Shown: positions 25,490 through 34,210 of the stretch, piece by piece | How positions within the stretch are numbered: the stretch's first letter is position 1 | Layout: each line of letters starts with the position of its first letter | DNA from: Hyphomicrobiaceae bacterium | GTDB lineage: Bacteria; Pseudomonadota; Alphaproteobacteria; Rhizobiales; Hyphomicrobiaceae | NCBI GenBank assembly: GCA_022844225.1 | Contig: JALHMC010000001.1 | Span: forward strand, 62,001-126,000 | Direction: 5' to 3' | DNA length: 64,000 bases | Notes under the pieces: generated by a model | What the model was told of the DNA's origin: nothing | Database searches by the model: none | What the model saw: the letters and a program-made list of their open reading frames with translations, nothing else | Translations under genes and position numbers: made by a program

Positions 25490-28400
25490 TCACACCTCCA
25501 GCACCTCGATCACGCCCGGCACCGTCGTGAGTTCGCCCCGCTGCGCGGCGCTGATCTCGTACTTGCCCGGCAGCAGCATCTCGACCTCGCGTCCACCCGC
25601 TACGCCCGGGATACCAGCGAGTTCCAGCGAGAAGCGCACCTCGCCCTTACCGCCCGGCCGCAAGAGCCGCCGGATTTCAACCATTGCCTGCTGCGAGCCC
25701 TGCATCGCGCGCCCGTCTAGTACGATCCTGACGCCGCGATTGACGTTGGCGGCGGCCGCGTCGAGGCCCTCGATCGAGTTGACGCGCATCTTGACGGTCT
25801 CGCCGTCACGCTCCGCCTCGACCGACAGGAGCACCGCGGTTCCGGCCACCAAGAGATCGCCCGACCGGGCCAGCGTATCCGAGAACACCACGGCCTCGAA
25901 CTGGCCTGTCGCGTCCGAAAACATGGCGAAGGCGAACTTGTTACCCTTTTGCGAGCGGCGTTCGCGCGCTGCAACGACGATGGCGGCTAGGCGGCCGGCG
26001 GTCGCGGAGAACCCGGCCTTGGCCTCGAACTCGGCATAGCGCGTCACGCCCAGCTTAGGCAGGATCGAGTTGTATTGATCGAGGGGGTGGCCCGACAGAT
26101 AGAAACCGATCCCGGCAAATTCGTGCTGCAGTCGTTCCATCGGGGTCCAGGCCTTGACCGGCTTGAGATCGAGCCTGGGCCCCTCGCTGGAGCCGAACAT
26201 GTCCGCGATGCCCGATGCCTTGTCGGCATTGAGGCGTTGTGCGTTCCCCATGATGACGTCGGCATTGCCGTGGACGAGCGCACGGTTCTTGTCGAGAGCA
26301 TCGAAAGCGCCTGCCATAGCCAGCATTTCGAGTGCACGCTTGTTGACCTGCTTCGGATCGAAACGGCCTGCGAAATCGGCGAGCGACTTGAACGGCCCGT
26401 CCCTCTCCCGCTCGGCAACGATGGTTGCCACCGCACCGGCACCGACGTTCTTCAGCCCGGCGAGCGCGTACTTGATGCGCCCGTGTCCGCCTTCGTCTTT
26501 TGGAGGATCGACCGAGAACTCGACGTCCGATCGATTGACGCACGGCTGCGCCACCTCGATGCCCGAACGCCGCGCTTCGGCCGAAAAATTGGCGAGTTTG
26601 TCGGTGTTCGCCATGTCCAGCGTCATGGACGCGGCCAGGAACTCCTCGCGGTAGTTCGCCTTGAGGTAGGCCGTGTGGTAGCTCACCAGCGCGTAGGCGG
26701 CGGCATGGCTCTTGTTGAAACCGTAGCCGGCGAACTTGTCGACCAGCTCGAAGATGTAGGTTGCATCGGCTTTCTTGACGCCGTTCTGCATCGCACCTTC
26801 GACGAAGCGCGCCTGCTGCTTCGCCATCTCGTTCTTGTCCTTCTTGCCCATGGCGCGGCGCAGAAGGTCGGCTTGGCCGAGCGTATAGCCACCCATCACC
26901 TGAGCTATCTGAATGACCTGCTCCTGGTAGATGATGACGCCGTAGGTCTCTTCGAGAATGGGTCTGATCAGTTCGTGCGGGTATTCGATCGGCTCGTCGC
27001 CGTGCTTGCGGTTGATGTAGGTCGGGATGTTGTCCATCGGGCCGGGCCGATAGAGCGCCACCATGGCGATGATGTCCTCGAACCGGTCGGGCTTCAGCCG
27101 CTTCAGGCTCTCACGCATGCCCGTGCTTTCGAGCTGGAACACGCCCACCGTGTCAGCCTTGGCGAGCAGTTCGTAGGCAGCGAGCACCTTCGGGTCATCG
27201 CCAGCAATCTCGAGCTTCGCCAGATCGACCTCGATACCGCGACCGCGCCTGATCAGCTCGATCGCCTTCTGCAGCACAGTCAGCGTCTTGAGCCCGAGGA
27301 AGTCGAATTTGACGAGGCCGGCCGCCTCGACGAGCTTCCAGTTGAACTGGGTGATGGGGAAGTTCGACTTCGGGTCCCGGTACATCGGGACCAGCTCGTC
27401 GAGCGGTCTGTCGCCAATCACCATGCCGGCGGCATGCGTCGAGGCGTGCCGATAAAGGCCTTCGAGCTTCTCGGAGATCTCGAGGAGCCGCGCCACCATC
27501 GGGTCCTCGTCGCGCGCCTCCTGCAGCTTGGGCTCACCGTCGATCGCCTCGCGCAGCGTCACCGGATTGGCCGGGTTGTTCGGCACCAGTTTGCACAGCT
27601 TGTCGACTTGGCCGTACGGCATCTGGAGCACGCGACCGACGTCTCGCAGAACGGCACGCGCCTGCAGCTTGCCATGCGTGATGATCTGAGCGACGCGGTC
27701 GGCACCGTACTTCTGTTGGACGTAGAGGATCGTCTCCTCGCGCCGGTCCTGACAGAAATCGATATCGAAGTCCGGCATCGACACGCGCTCGGGATTGAGG
27801 AAGCGCTCGAACAGCAGACCGAAGCGCAACGGATCGAGATCGGTAATCGTCAGCGCGTAGGCGACCAGCGAACCCGCGCCCGAGCCACGACCCGGTCCGA
27901 CGGGGATGCCGTTGGCCTTCGACCATTGAATGAAGTCGGCGACGATCAGGAAGTAGCCCGGAAACTTCATCTTCGCGATGACGTCGACCTCATAGGCCAA
28001 CCGCTTCTCGTAATCCTCCGTCGTAAAGCCCGGCGCGGGACCGTGCGCGGCCAGTCGCTTGACCAGGCCTTCCTCGGCCTGCCGCTTGAGTTCGGTTGCC
28101 TCCGCCGCCTCGCGATCGGCCTGGCTCGCTCCGGGCTCGGTCTTGACGAAGGCCGGCAGGATCGGTTTGCGTCCGCGGGGCCGGTAGGCGCAAAGACGTG
28201 CGATCTCCACCGTCGTGTCGATCGCCTCCGGAAGGTCCGCAAACAGGCGCACCATCTCGTCGGCGCTCTTGAAATAGTGCTCCCGCGTCAGCCGGCGCCG
28301 GTCGTCCTCGGTGACGTAGCGGCCCTCCGCGATGCAGATCAGAGCGTCATGGGCATCGTAATCGTCGGGTTTGCCGAAATAGACCTCGTTGGTCGCCACA

Positions 28401-29071
28401 ATCGGCAGCTCGAGCGCATAGGCGAGTTCGAGCAGAGCAGGCTCGACCTGCGCTTCACTGGCAAGGCCGTGCCTTTGAATCTCGACGTAGAGCCACCGGC
28501 CAAAAATCTCCTTCAGGCGCATGAGCCGCGTCTTGGCCAACTCCGGCCGACCGTCCCGAAGCGCCCCGTCGATCGGACCGTCCGGCCCACCGGTCAGCGC
28601 GATGACGCCCTCGGAGAGTGCGGCGACTTGATCGATTTTGACGTGCGGTGTTTCGGCGTCGGGCGTCTTCAGGAAGGCGGCGCTATTGAGCTTGGCGAGA
28701 TTGGCATAGCCGGCCTCGGTACGGGCATAGAGGGCGATCGGCCCCGCTGGCTTGGCCGCTGCCCCCTGGGGCTTGAGCGCCGCCATCTTGTCGTCCCCAT
28801 CCCGGAAATCGACACGCTGAGCGAGCCCCACAATCGGTTGCACACCGGCCCCGGCCAATTTGTCGGAAAACTCGAGCACGCCGAACATGTTGCCGCTATC
28901 GGTGAGCCCGATCGCCGGCATCACGTGGGCTTCGGCCATCTTGGCGATCTTGGAGATCGGCAGCGCGCCTTCGAGAAGCGAATACGCCGAGTGAACCTTG
29001 AGGTGCACGAAGCGGTGCGCATTGGCCGGCTTGGCGGACTTGGTCTCGTCGGGACGAATCGGTGCGTTCAT
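25490..29071 (-). CDS. dnaE: DNA polymerase III alpha subunit (replicative)
   Basis: The product has 1193 residues, the full DnaE1 length. The N-terminal PHP domain opens FVHLKVHSAYSLLEGALPI. The polymerase active site has GPGRGSGAGSLVAYAL, MPDFDIDFCQDRREE with the catalytic aspartates, and FDFLGLKTLTVLQ. YQEQVIQIAQVMGGYTLGQADLLRRAMGKK is the family signature of the fingers. The C-terminal OB domain and tau-binding tail follow. It replicates the chromosome within the Pol III holoenzyme. The gene order dnaE-lolD-lolC/E-proS is common in Rhizobiales. Confidence 0.97.
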   Translation of the reverse strand: MNAPIRPDETKSAKPANAHRFVHLKVHSAYSLLEGALPISKIAKMAEAHVMPAIGLTDSGNMFGVLEFSDKLAGAGVQPIVGLAQRVDFRDGDDKMAALKPQGAAAKPAGPIALYARTEAGYANLAKLNSAAFLKTPDAETPHVKIDQVAALSEGVIALTGGPDGPIDGALRDGRPELAKTRLMRLKEIFGRWLYVEIQRHGLASEAQVEPALLELAYALELPIVATNEVYFGKPDDYDAHDALICIAEGRYVTEDDRRRLTREHYFKSADEMVRLFADLPEAIDTTVEIARLCAYRPRGRKPILPAFVKTEPGASQADREAAEATELKRQAEEGLVKRLAAHGPAPGFTTEDYEKRLAYEVDVIAKMKFPGYFLIVADFIQWSKANGIPVGPGRGSGAGSLVAYALTITDLDPLRFGLLFERFLNPERVSMPDFDIDFCQDRREETILYVQQKYGADRVAQIITHGKLQARAVLRDVGRVLQMPYGQVDKLCKLVPNNPANPVTLREAIDGEPKLQEARDEDPMVARLLEISEKLEGLYRHASTHAAGMVIGDRPLDELVPMYRDPKSNFPITQFNWKLVEAAGLVKFDFLGLKTLTVLQKAIELIRRGRGIEVDLAKLEIAGDDPKVLAAYELLAKADTVGVFQLESTGMRESLKRLKPDRFEDIIAMVALYRPGPMDNIPTYINRKHGDEPIEYPHELIRPILEETYGVIIYQEQVIQIAQVMGGYTLGQADLLRRAMGKKDKNEMAKQQARFVEGAMQNGVKKADATYIFELVDKFAGYGFNKSHAAAYALVSYHTAYLKANYREEFLAASMTLDMANTDKLANFSAEARRSGIEVAQPCVNRSDVEFSVDPPKDEGGHGRIKYALAGLKNVGAGAVATIVAERERDGPFKSLADFAGRFDPKQVNKRALEMLAMAGAFDALDKNRALVHGNADVIMGNAQRLNADKASGIADMFGSSEGPRLDLKPVKAWTPMERLQHEFAGIGFYLSGHPLDQYNSILPKLGVTRYAEFEAKAGFSATAGRLAAIVVAARERRSQKGNKFAFAMFSDATGQFEAVVFSDTLARSGDLLVAGTAVLLSVEAERDGETVKMRVNSIEGLDAAAANVNRGVRIVLDGRAMQGSQQAMVEIRRLLRPGGKGEVRFSLELAGIPGVAGGREVEMLLPGKYEISAAQRGELTTVPGVIEVLEV

Positions 29072-29128
29072 GGGATGAGTCTAGCACCGGCCGTCGTCTC
29101 GGCCAGCCGATGGCGCCTCCACTCCACG

Positions 29129-29854
29129 CTATCCACCACGCCCCACCGCCTCTGGCCGCAACTCGATCAGCTGGCCGCCATCCATGCGCAGGACCCGGTG
29201 CATACGACGCGCGAGGTCCATGTTGTGGGTGGCGATCAACGCGGCAACGCCGGTCCTCTCGATCAGGCCGACAAACTCTCCGAACACGTGCTCCGACGTC
29301 TTCGGGTCGAGGTTGCCGGTCGGCTCGTCGGCCAGCAGAAGGCGCGGCGCATTGGCGAGGGCGCGCGCGATTGCCGTGCGCTGCTGCTCACCGCCGGACA
29401 GCTCGGCTGGACGATGCTCCAGGCGCTCGGCAAGCCCGAGCCCCGACAGTAGCTCGGCAGCCCGTGCGTGCGCGACCTTGTCGGCCTTACCTTGGATCAG
29501 CTGCGGGATCATCACGTTCTCGACCGCCGAGAACTCAGGCAGCAACTGGTGGAACTGGTAGACGAACCCCATCTCGGCACGCCGGACGCGCGTGCGCGCG
29601 TCATCGTCCATCGTCGAGCAATCACGCCCGTTGATCAGGACCTGGCCGCTATCCGGTGTCTCGAGGAGGCCGGCGATATGCAGCAGCGTTGACTTACCGG
29701 CACCGGATGGCCCGACGAGGGCCACGGCTTGGCCCGGCATCAGGGCCGCGCTCGCTCCGTCGAGAACATGGATGGCACGCTCGCCCTGGTGGAACGTGCG
29801 CCGAAGTTCGATGAGCTCGAGCACGGGCATCGGCTGGGATGGTCTGTCCTGCAC
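29129..29854 (-). CDS. lolD: Lipoprotein-releasing ABC transporter ATPase LolD
   Basis: The product has 241 residues. Walker A GPSGAGKST (48-56), the LolD-specific FVYQFHQLLPEFSAVENV, ABC signature LSGGEQQR, and Walker B LLLADEPTGNLD are all present. It powers release of outer-membrane lipoproteins from the inner membrane to the LolA carrier; a lolA gene is present 16 kb away in this window. It sits 9 bases downstream of the permease gene and is certainly co-transcribed with it. Confidence 0.95.
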   Translation of the reverse strand: MQDRPSQPMPVLELIELRRTFHQGERAIHVLDGASAALMPGQAVALVGPSGAGKSTLLHIAGLLETPDSGQVLINGRDCSTMDDDARTRVRRAEMGFVYQFHQLLPEFSAVENVMIPQLIQGKADKVAHARAAELLSGLGLAERLEHRPAELSGGEQQRTAIARALANAPRLLLADEPTGNLDPKTSEHVFGEFVGLIERTGVAALIATHNMDLARRMHRVLRMDGGQLIELRPEAVGRGG

Positions 29855-29863
29855 CTCGGAACC

Positions 29864-31186
29864 TCACTCGTAGCGGAGCGCTTCGACGGGATCGAGACGC
29901 GAGGCGCGCCACGACGGATACATTGTTGCGAGCACCGACAGCACCAGCGCCATGACCACGATCCAGGCCGTCTCCGCGACGTCGATGCGCGCCGGCAGAC
30001 GGGTCAGATAATAGACCTGCGGGTCCATCAGCTTGGTGCCGAGCAAACTCTGCAACGCCTGGCGTATACCCTCGATGTTCCAGCAGAAGACGACGCCAAG
30101 CACGAGCCCCGCGATCGTCCCGACGACACCGATCGAGGCGCCGGTTATGAGGAAAACGCGCATGATGGCGCCTTTTGTCGCCCCCATCGTGCGCAGGATC
30201 GCAATGTCGCGGCTCTTCTCTTTCACCAGCATCATGATGCCGGAGATGATGTTCAGCGCAGCCACCAGCACGATCAGCGAAAGGATGATGAACATCACGT
30301 TGCGCTCGACCTCGAGCACGGTGAAGAAGGTTTCGTTGCGCTTGCGCCAGTCGGTGAAATGAAGCGACGGTCCGCCTGCCGCCCGCATCGGTCCGATCAG
30401 CTGATCGACCGCATCCGGGCTCGTCAGCTTGATCTCGAGCACGTCAACCTCGTCGCCGCGCGAGAAGTAGCGCTGCGACTCGGCGAGCGGCATGAAAACC
30501 ATCGTCTTGTCGTATTCGGACATGCCGAGCTCGAACACGGCGGCAATCGTGTAGCGCTTGATACGCGGTGCCGTACCGAACGGCGTGGAGGCTCCCTTCG
30601 GCGCGATCAGTGTGATGCTGTCGCCGGCGTTCACACCCAGGGAGTTGGCGAGGCGGCTGCCCATGGCAACGCCGTCCTGCTGGTCGAAACCCGCGAACGT
30701 CCCGAAGCGGACATTGCCATAGACGAGCGGTAGCTTCGTGAGGCTCTCTTCGGTCATTCCTCTCACAAGGGCGCCGAGTGTGTTGGCTGATGAGGAGATC
30801 ATCGCCTGTCCCTCGACGAGCGGCATGACGGCCTTCACACCGGGCACCGCCCTCAAACGGGCCGCGGCCTGATCGTAATCGTCGAACGGCGCCTGGATCT
30901 TATGGACAATGACGTGCCCGTTGATGCCGAGGATTTTCTGGAAGAGCTCGTGGCGAAATCCGTTCATGACCGCCATGACGATGATCAGCGTTGCGACCCC
31001 GAGCATGATGCCGATGAAAGATATGCCAGCGATCACCGAGATGAAGCCTTCCTTTCGGCGGGCTCTCAGGTAGCGCTTGGCGATCATCCACTCGAACGGC
31101 GCGAATGCCGCCGTGTCCACGGAGCGACCCGATCGCGCGTCGTGATCGTCTACCGCCGTGCCTGCTGCTGCTGCCGCTGTCGCCAT
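29864..31186 (-). CDS. lolC: Lipoprotein-releasing ABC transporter permease LolC/LolE
   Basis: The product has 440 residues. An N-terminal helix (FISVIAGISFIGIMLGVATLIIVMAVMNGF), a large periplasmic domain (about residues 60-270) and three C-terminal helices form the FtsX-like LolCE layout. A single permease gene is present, as usual in alphaproteobacteria, so it probably forms a homodimer. I chose the ATG at 31186 because GAGGGGGAAGG directly precedes it; the open frame extends 111 bases further. It overlaps no other gene and follows proS by 122 bases. Confidence 0.92.
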   Translation of the reverse strand: MATAAAAAGTAVDDHDARSGRSVDTAAFAPFEWMIAKRYLRARRKEGFISVIAGISFIGIMLGVATLIIVMAVMNGFRHELFQKILGINGHVIVHKIQAPFDDYDQAAARLRAVPGVKAVMPLVEGQAMISSSANTLGALVRGMTEESLTKLPLVYGNVRFGTFAGFDQQDGVAMGSRLANSLGVNAGDSITLIAPKGASTPFGTAPRIKRYTIAAVFELGMSEYDKTMVFMPLAESQRYFSRGDEVDVLEIKLTSPDAVDQLIGPMRAAGGPSLHFTDWRKRNETFFTVLEVERNVMFIILSLIVLVAALNIISGIMMLVKEKSRDIAILRTMGATKGAIMRVFLITGASIGVVGTIAGLVLGVVFCWNIEGIRQALQSLLGTKLMDPQVYYLTRLPARIDVAETAWIVVMALVLSVLATMYPSWRASRLDPVEALRYE

Positions 31187-31308
31187 GCCTTCCCCCTCAA
31201 GCTGCACCGGTCGGCATCCGCCACGACACGGCAACCGGCGCGCCAGCACCGTCGCAGACGGTCCCCGCTGGAGCCAACTCCGGTCGAGCGTTGGCAAAAC
31301 GGGCTCTA

Positions 31309-32658
31309 CTAGGCGAGCTTTCGTCCCGCGATCACCTCGGCCGCCAGTGCCGCAACTGCGTCATCAGGCGCCAGCGTCCGCCGCACACCGTCCCGCCGGG
31401 ACTTGATTTCAACCTCGCCCGCCTTAACCCCCTTCGGCCCAACGATCAGCTGATATGGCACGCCGATCAGATCCATGCTTGCGAACTTTGCCCCCGGACG
31501 GTCGTCGCGATCGTCGACCAGCACCTCGATTCCGGCTGCTTCGAGGCGCTGCTCCAAGTCGTCCACAACTCTGTCCGTGTCGGCATCGCCTGGCTTCAGG
31601 TTGACGAGAGCTACCTCGAACGGCGCCACAGAGACTGGCCACACGATGCCGTCCTTGTCGTGGCTCGCCTCGATTAGCGCAGCCACGACCCGCGTCGGGC
31701 CGATCCCGTAGGACCCCATGTGCACAGTCACGGGCTTGCCGTCAGGCCCCTGCACAGTTGCTTTCATGGGCTCGGAGTACTTGGTTCCGAAGTAGAAAAT
31801 GTGGCCGACCTCGATTCCCCTGGCCGAGACACGCGCATCCGCGGTCAGGGCGTCGTAGGCACCCGGGTCATGCATCTCGGATGTCGCTGCATAAAGTGAC
31901 GTCCACCGGTCGACCGTCGCTTGGAGGTTCGCGACGTCGTCGAAGTCGGTGTCCGACGAGGGGACGGGGAAGGCGAGATAATCCTTGTGGCAGAAGACTT
32001 CGCTTTCACCTGTCTCGGCAAGGATGATGAACTCGTGGCTCAAATCGCCGCCGATCGGGCCCGTGTCGGCGCGCATGGGGATGGCCTTGAGACCGAACCG
32101 TGCGAACGTGCGCAGATAAGCGACGAACATCTTATTATAGGAATGGCGAGCCGCCTCCTTGCTCAGATCGAAGGAATAGGCGTCCTTCATGAGAAACTCG
32201 CGGCTACGCATGACGCCGAATCGCGGGCGGACCTCGTCCCTGAATTTCCACTGGATGTGGTACAGGTTGAGCGGGAGATCGCGGTAGCTCTTGGCGTAGG
32301 TCCGGAAGATGCCGGTGATCATCTCCTCGTTGGTCGGACCGAAGAGCATGTCGCGCTCATGGCGATCACGGATCCGCAACATCTCCTTGCCGTAGGCATC
32401 GTATCGGCCCGACTCGCGCCACAGATCTGCCGACTGGATCGTCGGCATCAGCAATTCCACGGCGCCGGACCTATTCTGCTCCTCGCGAATGATCGTGTTG
32501 ACTTTGTTGAGCACCCGCAGCCCTAGCGGCAGCCAGGCATAGATGCCGGCGCTTTCCTGACGTATCAGGCCCGCCCGCAACATCAACTGATGCGAGATGA
32601 TCTCGGCTTCCTTCGGGGTTTCCTTGAGGACAGGCAGGAAGTAGCGGCTGAGGCGCAT
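31309..32658 (-). CDS. proS: Prolyl-tRNA synthetase, short form without editing domain
   Basis: The product has 449 residues. It charges tRNA-Pro. Class II motifs are visible: motif 2 [25 protein letters not shown] and motif 3 [16 protein letters not shown]. The C-terminal anticodon-binding domain ends at [11 protein letters not shown]. The roughly 180-residue INS editing insertion found in E. coli-type enzymes between motifs 2 and 3 is absent, which is normal for alphaproteobacteria. A separate YbaK/ProX-type editing protein would be expected elsewhere. Confidence 0.96.
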   Translation of the reverse strand: MRLSRYFLPVLKETPKEAEIISHQLMLRAGLIRQESAGIYAWLPLGLRVLNKVNTIIREEQNRSGAVELLMPTIQSADLWRESGRYDAYGKEMLRIRDRHERDMLFGPTNEEMITGIFRTYAKSYRDLPLNLYHIQWKFRDEVRPRFGVMRSREFLMKDAYSFDLSKEAARHSYNKMFVAYLRTFARFGLKAIPMRADTGPIGGDLSHEFIILAETGESEVFCHKDYLAFPVPSSDTDFDDVANLQATVDRWTSLYAATSEMHDPGAYDALTADARVSARGIEVGHIFYFGTKYSEPMKATVQGPDGKPVTVHMGSYGIGPTRVVAALIEASHDKDGIVWPVSVAPFEVALVNLKPGDADTDRVVDDLEQRLEAAGIEVLVDDRDDRPGAKFASMDLIGVPYQLIVGPKGVKAGEVEIKSRRDGVRRTLAPDDAVAALAAEVIAGRKLA

Positions 32659-32935
32659 GGGCGGAAACGCTCCCTATCGCAGGATGAAGGCGCGATGACG
32701 AATTCGGGACGCAGGCCACGTCCAGCCCGACCGCGAATTACGGGCGGACCGCCCGTTCACCGCGGCTAATAACCATTTCCCCAATGGGAGGCAATGACGC
32801 GCCGGCTTCCGAGCCGGCGGACCGCCCCATGTCGTCTCTCATCGCTGATGTACTCGGAACGAAATTCAAGGGTTGATGTCAATGTGTCACAGAATTGTGC
32901 TGACAAGTCGCCGTCCTGCCGGTATCGTTGGCACG
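32659..32935. other. proS upstream region
   Basis: No credible gene is visible. It must hold the proS promoter on the minus strand. One perfect 8-base-pair hairpin with a TCCG loop (CGCCGGCT / AGCCGGCG, 32800-32819) lies 142 bases upstream of the proS start and could be part of its leader. The right-hand end contains the possible promoter of the predicted RNA that follows. Confidence 0.5.
32900..32928 (+). promoter_or_regulatory. Possible promoter of the predicted RNA
   Basis: CTGACA (32900-32905), 17 bases, then TATCGT (32923-32928) match sigma-70-type spacing with one and two to three deviations. It would start transcription near 32935, just ahead of the first hairpin. Confidence 0.35.
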
Positions 32936-33158
32936 TTGCACAGAAAAGGGGGCCGCACCGACCAATCGGTCGGCGGCAGCCCAGGTCTGGGGAGACCACG
33001 CGCTGCATTCTCGCATCGTAAGGGCGAGCCAAGGCGCAATATTCGGGTCTGCGATTTCCGGGAAACGGAAAGGCGGGCTAAAGCATCCAAAGAGAACCGA
33101 AGGTTCCGCGCGACGCGCTCCCGGGGCTAGGCTCAACAGCCGAGCCCCGATTATTTTT
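32936..33158 (+). ncRNA. Predicted structured non-coding RNA ending in a terminator
   Basis: No protein gene fits this stretch on either strand, yet it holds a chain of hairpins. These are GCCG-CA-CCGACC / GGTCGG-CGGC with loop AATC (32952-32977); GGTCT / AGACC with a GGGG loop (32984-32997); CTCGC / GCGAG (about 33010-33027); TTTCCG / CGGAAA (33055-33071); GAACC / GGTTC with loop GAA (33093-33105). A Rho-independent terminator follows at 33122-33158. The terminator points along the plus strand, where no gene lies upstream or downstream, so something on this strand must end here. I checked by eye for tmRNA, RNase P, 6S and SRP RNA hallmarks and found none. Confidence 0.5.
33122..33158 (+). 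terminator. Rho-independent terminator without an upstream plus-strand gene
   Basis: CGGGGCT-A-GGCT pairs with AGCC-G-AGCCCCG around a CAAC loop (one A/G mismatch), followed by ATTATTTTTT. The T-run is only on the plus strand, so it does not serve the minus-strand DUF1467 gene that ends at 33177. Confidence 0.8.
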
Positions 33159-33176
33159 TCGAAACCCCGCTGCTGC

Positions 33177-33437
33177 TCACGTCGCCTTTCGCGCCCATTC
33201 GTAGAGATCGACGAGTTGCCAGTGCACGGCTGCCCATAGGCCGGCAAATACGACGCCCGCGACCACCGTGGTGATCAGCAGCACCCTTGCGAGCCGGAAG
33301 TTGGCTGGCGCGCTTTCCGGCGTGCCGGGCACAACCGCACCGGCCTCGGCCTGCGTGCGGACTCCAAACGGCAGAACCGCGAACAGCACCACCCACCAGA
33401 CGATGAAATAAACGGCAATCAGGAAAACGATCTTCAT
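33177..33437 (-). CDS. DUF1467 family small inner-membrane protein
   Basis: The product has 86 residues with two helices: IVFLIAVYFIVWWVVLFAVLPFGV and ARVLLITTVVAGVVFAGLWAAVHW. The YFIVWWVVLFAVLPFGVRTQ opening is the DUF1467 hallmark. Its function is unknown, but it is found beside proS in many Rhizobiales, as here. The stop is 520 bases from proS, with the predicted RNA between on the other strand. Confidence 0.9.
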   Translation of the reverse strand: MKIVFLIAVYFIVWWVVLFAVLPFGVRTQAEAGAVVPGTPESAPANFRLARVLLITTVVAGVVFAGLWAAVHWQLVDLYEWARKAT

Positions 33438-33629
33438 GTAGGCCTCCGGGACGACTCGCTCTTAACAGTCCCCCACGGAGACTGTCCGCCTGTCGCGCAG
33501 CGCCCGATCCATTTCGCGCGCGGCTCCGTGGCCGCTCAGGATCTACGGCCGCTCACCCCGCTGGCGCCAGACGGCCGAACGTCGCTCCAGTCCCGCCCAG
33601 TTCATCCCGTGAACACGCCTTCGTGAATT

Positions 33630-33682
33630 GAAACGATGCGTTTCGGATTTGACTTGGCTAGTGAACGATGTTTATATTCACT
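33630..33682 (+). promoter_or_regulatory. Promoter with two inverted repeats driving the small-peptide pair
   Basis: TTGACT (33649-33654), 18 bases, TATATT (33673-33678) is the best sigma-70-like promoter in the window. A perfect palindrome GAAACG-ATG-CGTTTC (33630-33644) lies just upstream of the -35. A second inverted repeat AGTGAA-N11-TTCACT (33660-33665 and 33677-33682) overlaps the -10. The pair suggests control by one or two regulators. The rest of the 313-base gap between DUF1467 and the first peptide (33438-33750) holds only an untranslated leader; no other gene is visible. Confidence 0.6.
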
Positions 33683-33750
33683 TCATCGGACGGGCCAAAC
33701 ACTAGACGGACCCACCGGAAGAGACACACGAGACACCCCGGAGACACCCC

Positions 33751-33879
33751 ATGAAGACGATCTTCGCCTCGATCCTCGCCCTCGGCCTCATCACCGGCGC
33801 CGCTTCGGCCTCCACGCTGACCCCGGTCCAGGCCGACACCACAACCTCGGATTACTGCAAGCCCTACTACGGCTGGTAA
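33751..33879 (+). CDS. Small secreted peptide, copy 1, function unknown
   Basis: The ORF has 42 codons: N-terminus MKTIFASILALGLITGAASA, then a polar stretch and the C-terminus SDYCKPYYGW. It has a typical Sec signal (MK, a 16-residue hydrophobic core) with possible cleavage after ASA (20) or after VQA (28). The exported peptide would have 22 or 14 residues, one Cys and four aromatic residues. GGAG lies seven bases before the ATG. It is the first gene after a strong promoter with operator-like repeats. Reading in another frame gives a long repetitive Arg/Pro-rich ORF that is an artefact. The single Cys allows dimers or metal or cofactor binding; no processing or export genes are nearby. I recognise no family. 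Confidence 0.8.
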   Translation: MKTIFASILALGLITGAASASTLTPVQADTTTSDYCKPYYGW

Positions 33880-33945
33880 GCGCCGCCCGCTCGCCGCAGC
33901 CGCAAACTCGACCACGCCTCGAACCCAACACCCCGGAGACACCTC

Positions 33946-34074
33946 ATGAAGACGATCTTCGCCTCGATCCTCGCCCTCGGCCTCATCACCGGCGCCGCTT
34001 CGGCCTCGACGCTGACCCCGGTCCAGGCCGACACCACAACCTCGGATTACTGCAAGCCCTACTACGGCTGGTAA
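33946..34074 (+). CDS. Small secreted peptide, copy 2, function unknown
   Basis: It encodes exactly the same 42 residues as copy 1, differing by one silent base. The GGAG ribosome site is again seven bases before the ATG. No promoter is seen in the 66 bases between the copies, so both are probably on one short transcript that ends at the terminator at 34159. Two identical genes imply selection for dosage or a very recent event. Confidence 0.8.
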   Translation: MKTIFASILALGLITGAASASTLTPVQADTTTSDYCKPYYGW

Positions 34075-34158
34075 GCGCCGCCACGGATATTTCCCGCCGA
34101 CGCCTTCGGTCCTCTGGTGCCGGCAACCCTACTGCAGACCCGCATATTCAAGCAGCAG

Positions 34159-34188
34159 CCCCCCGGCCTCACAGCCGGGGGGATTTTT
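34159..34188 (+). terminator. Rho-independent terminator of the small-peptide operon
   Basis: CCCCCCGGC and GCCGGGGGG form a perfect 9-base-pair stem with a CTCACA loop, followed by ATTTTT. It lies 84 bases after the second peptide stop and also separates it from the convergent tctC at 34211. Confidence 0.92.
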
Positions 34189-34210
34189 GCGTCAGGATGT
34201 CCGCGTCGGC

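Larger units (their letters stand above)
33733..34082 (+). repeat. Tandem duplication of a 155-bp gene unit
   Basis: Positions 33733-33887 and 33928-34082 are identical except for two bases: 33749 C versus 33944 T, between the ribosome site and the start, and 33813 C versus 34008 G, a silent Ser codon change. Each unit contains the ribosome site, a whole 42-codon gene and 8 bases past the stop. The units are separated by 40 unrelated bases (195-base period). The near identity means a recent duplication or gene conversion. Confidence 0.95.

Noticed and set aside
26075-29452. A 1125-codon open frame antisense to dnaE
   Set aside because: It is the mirror of a highly GC-biased coding sequence; its translation is low-complexity and resembles nothing, while the dnaE frame has all polymerase motifs.
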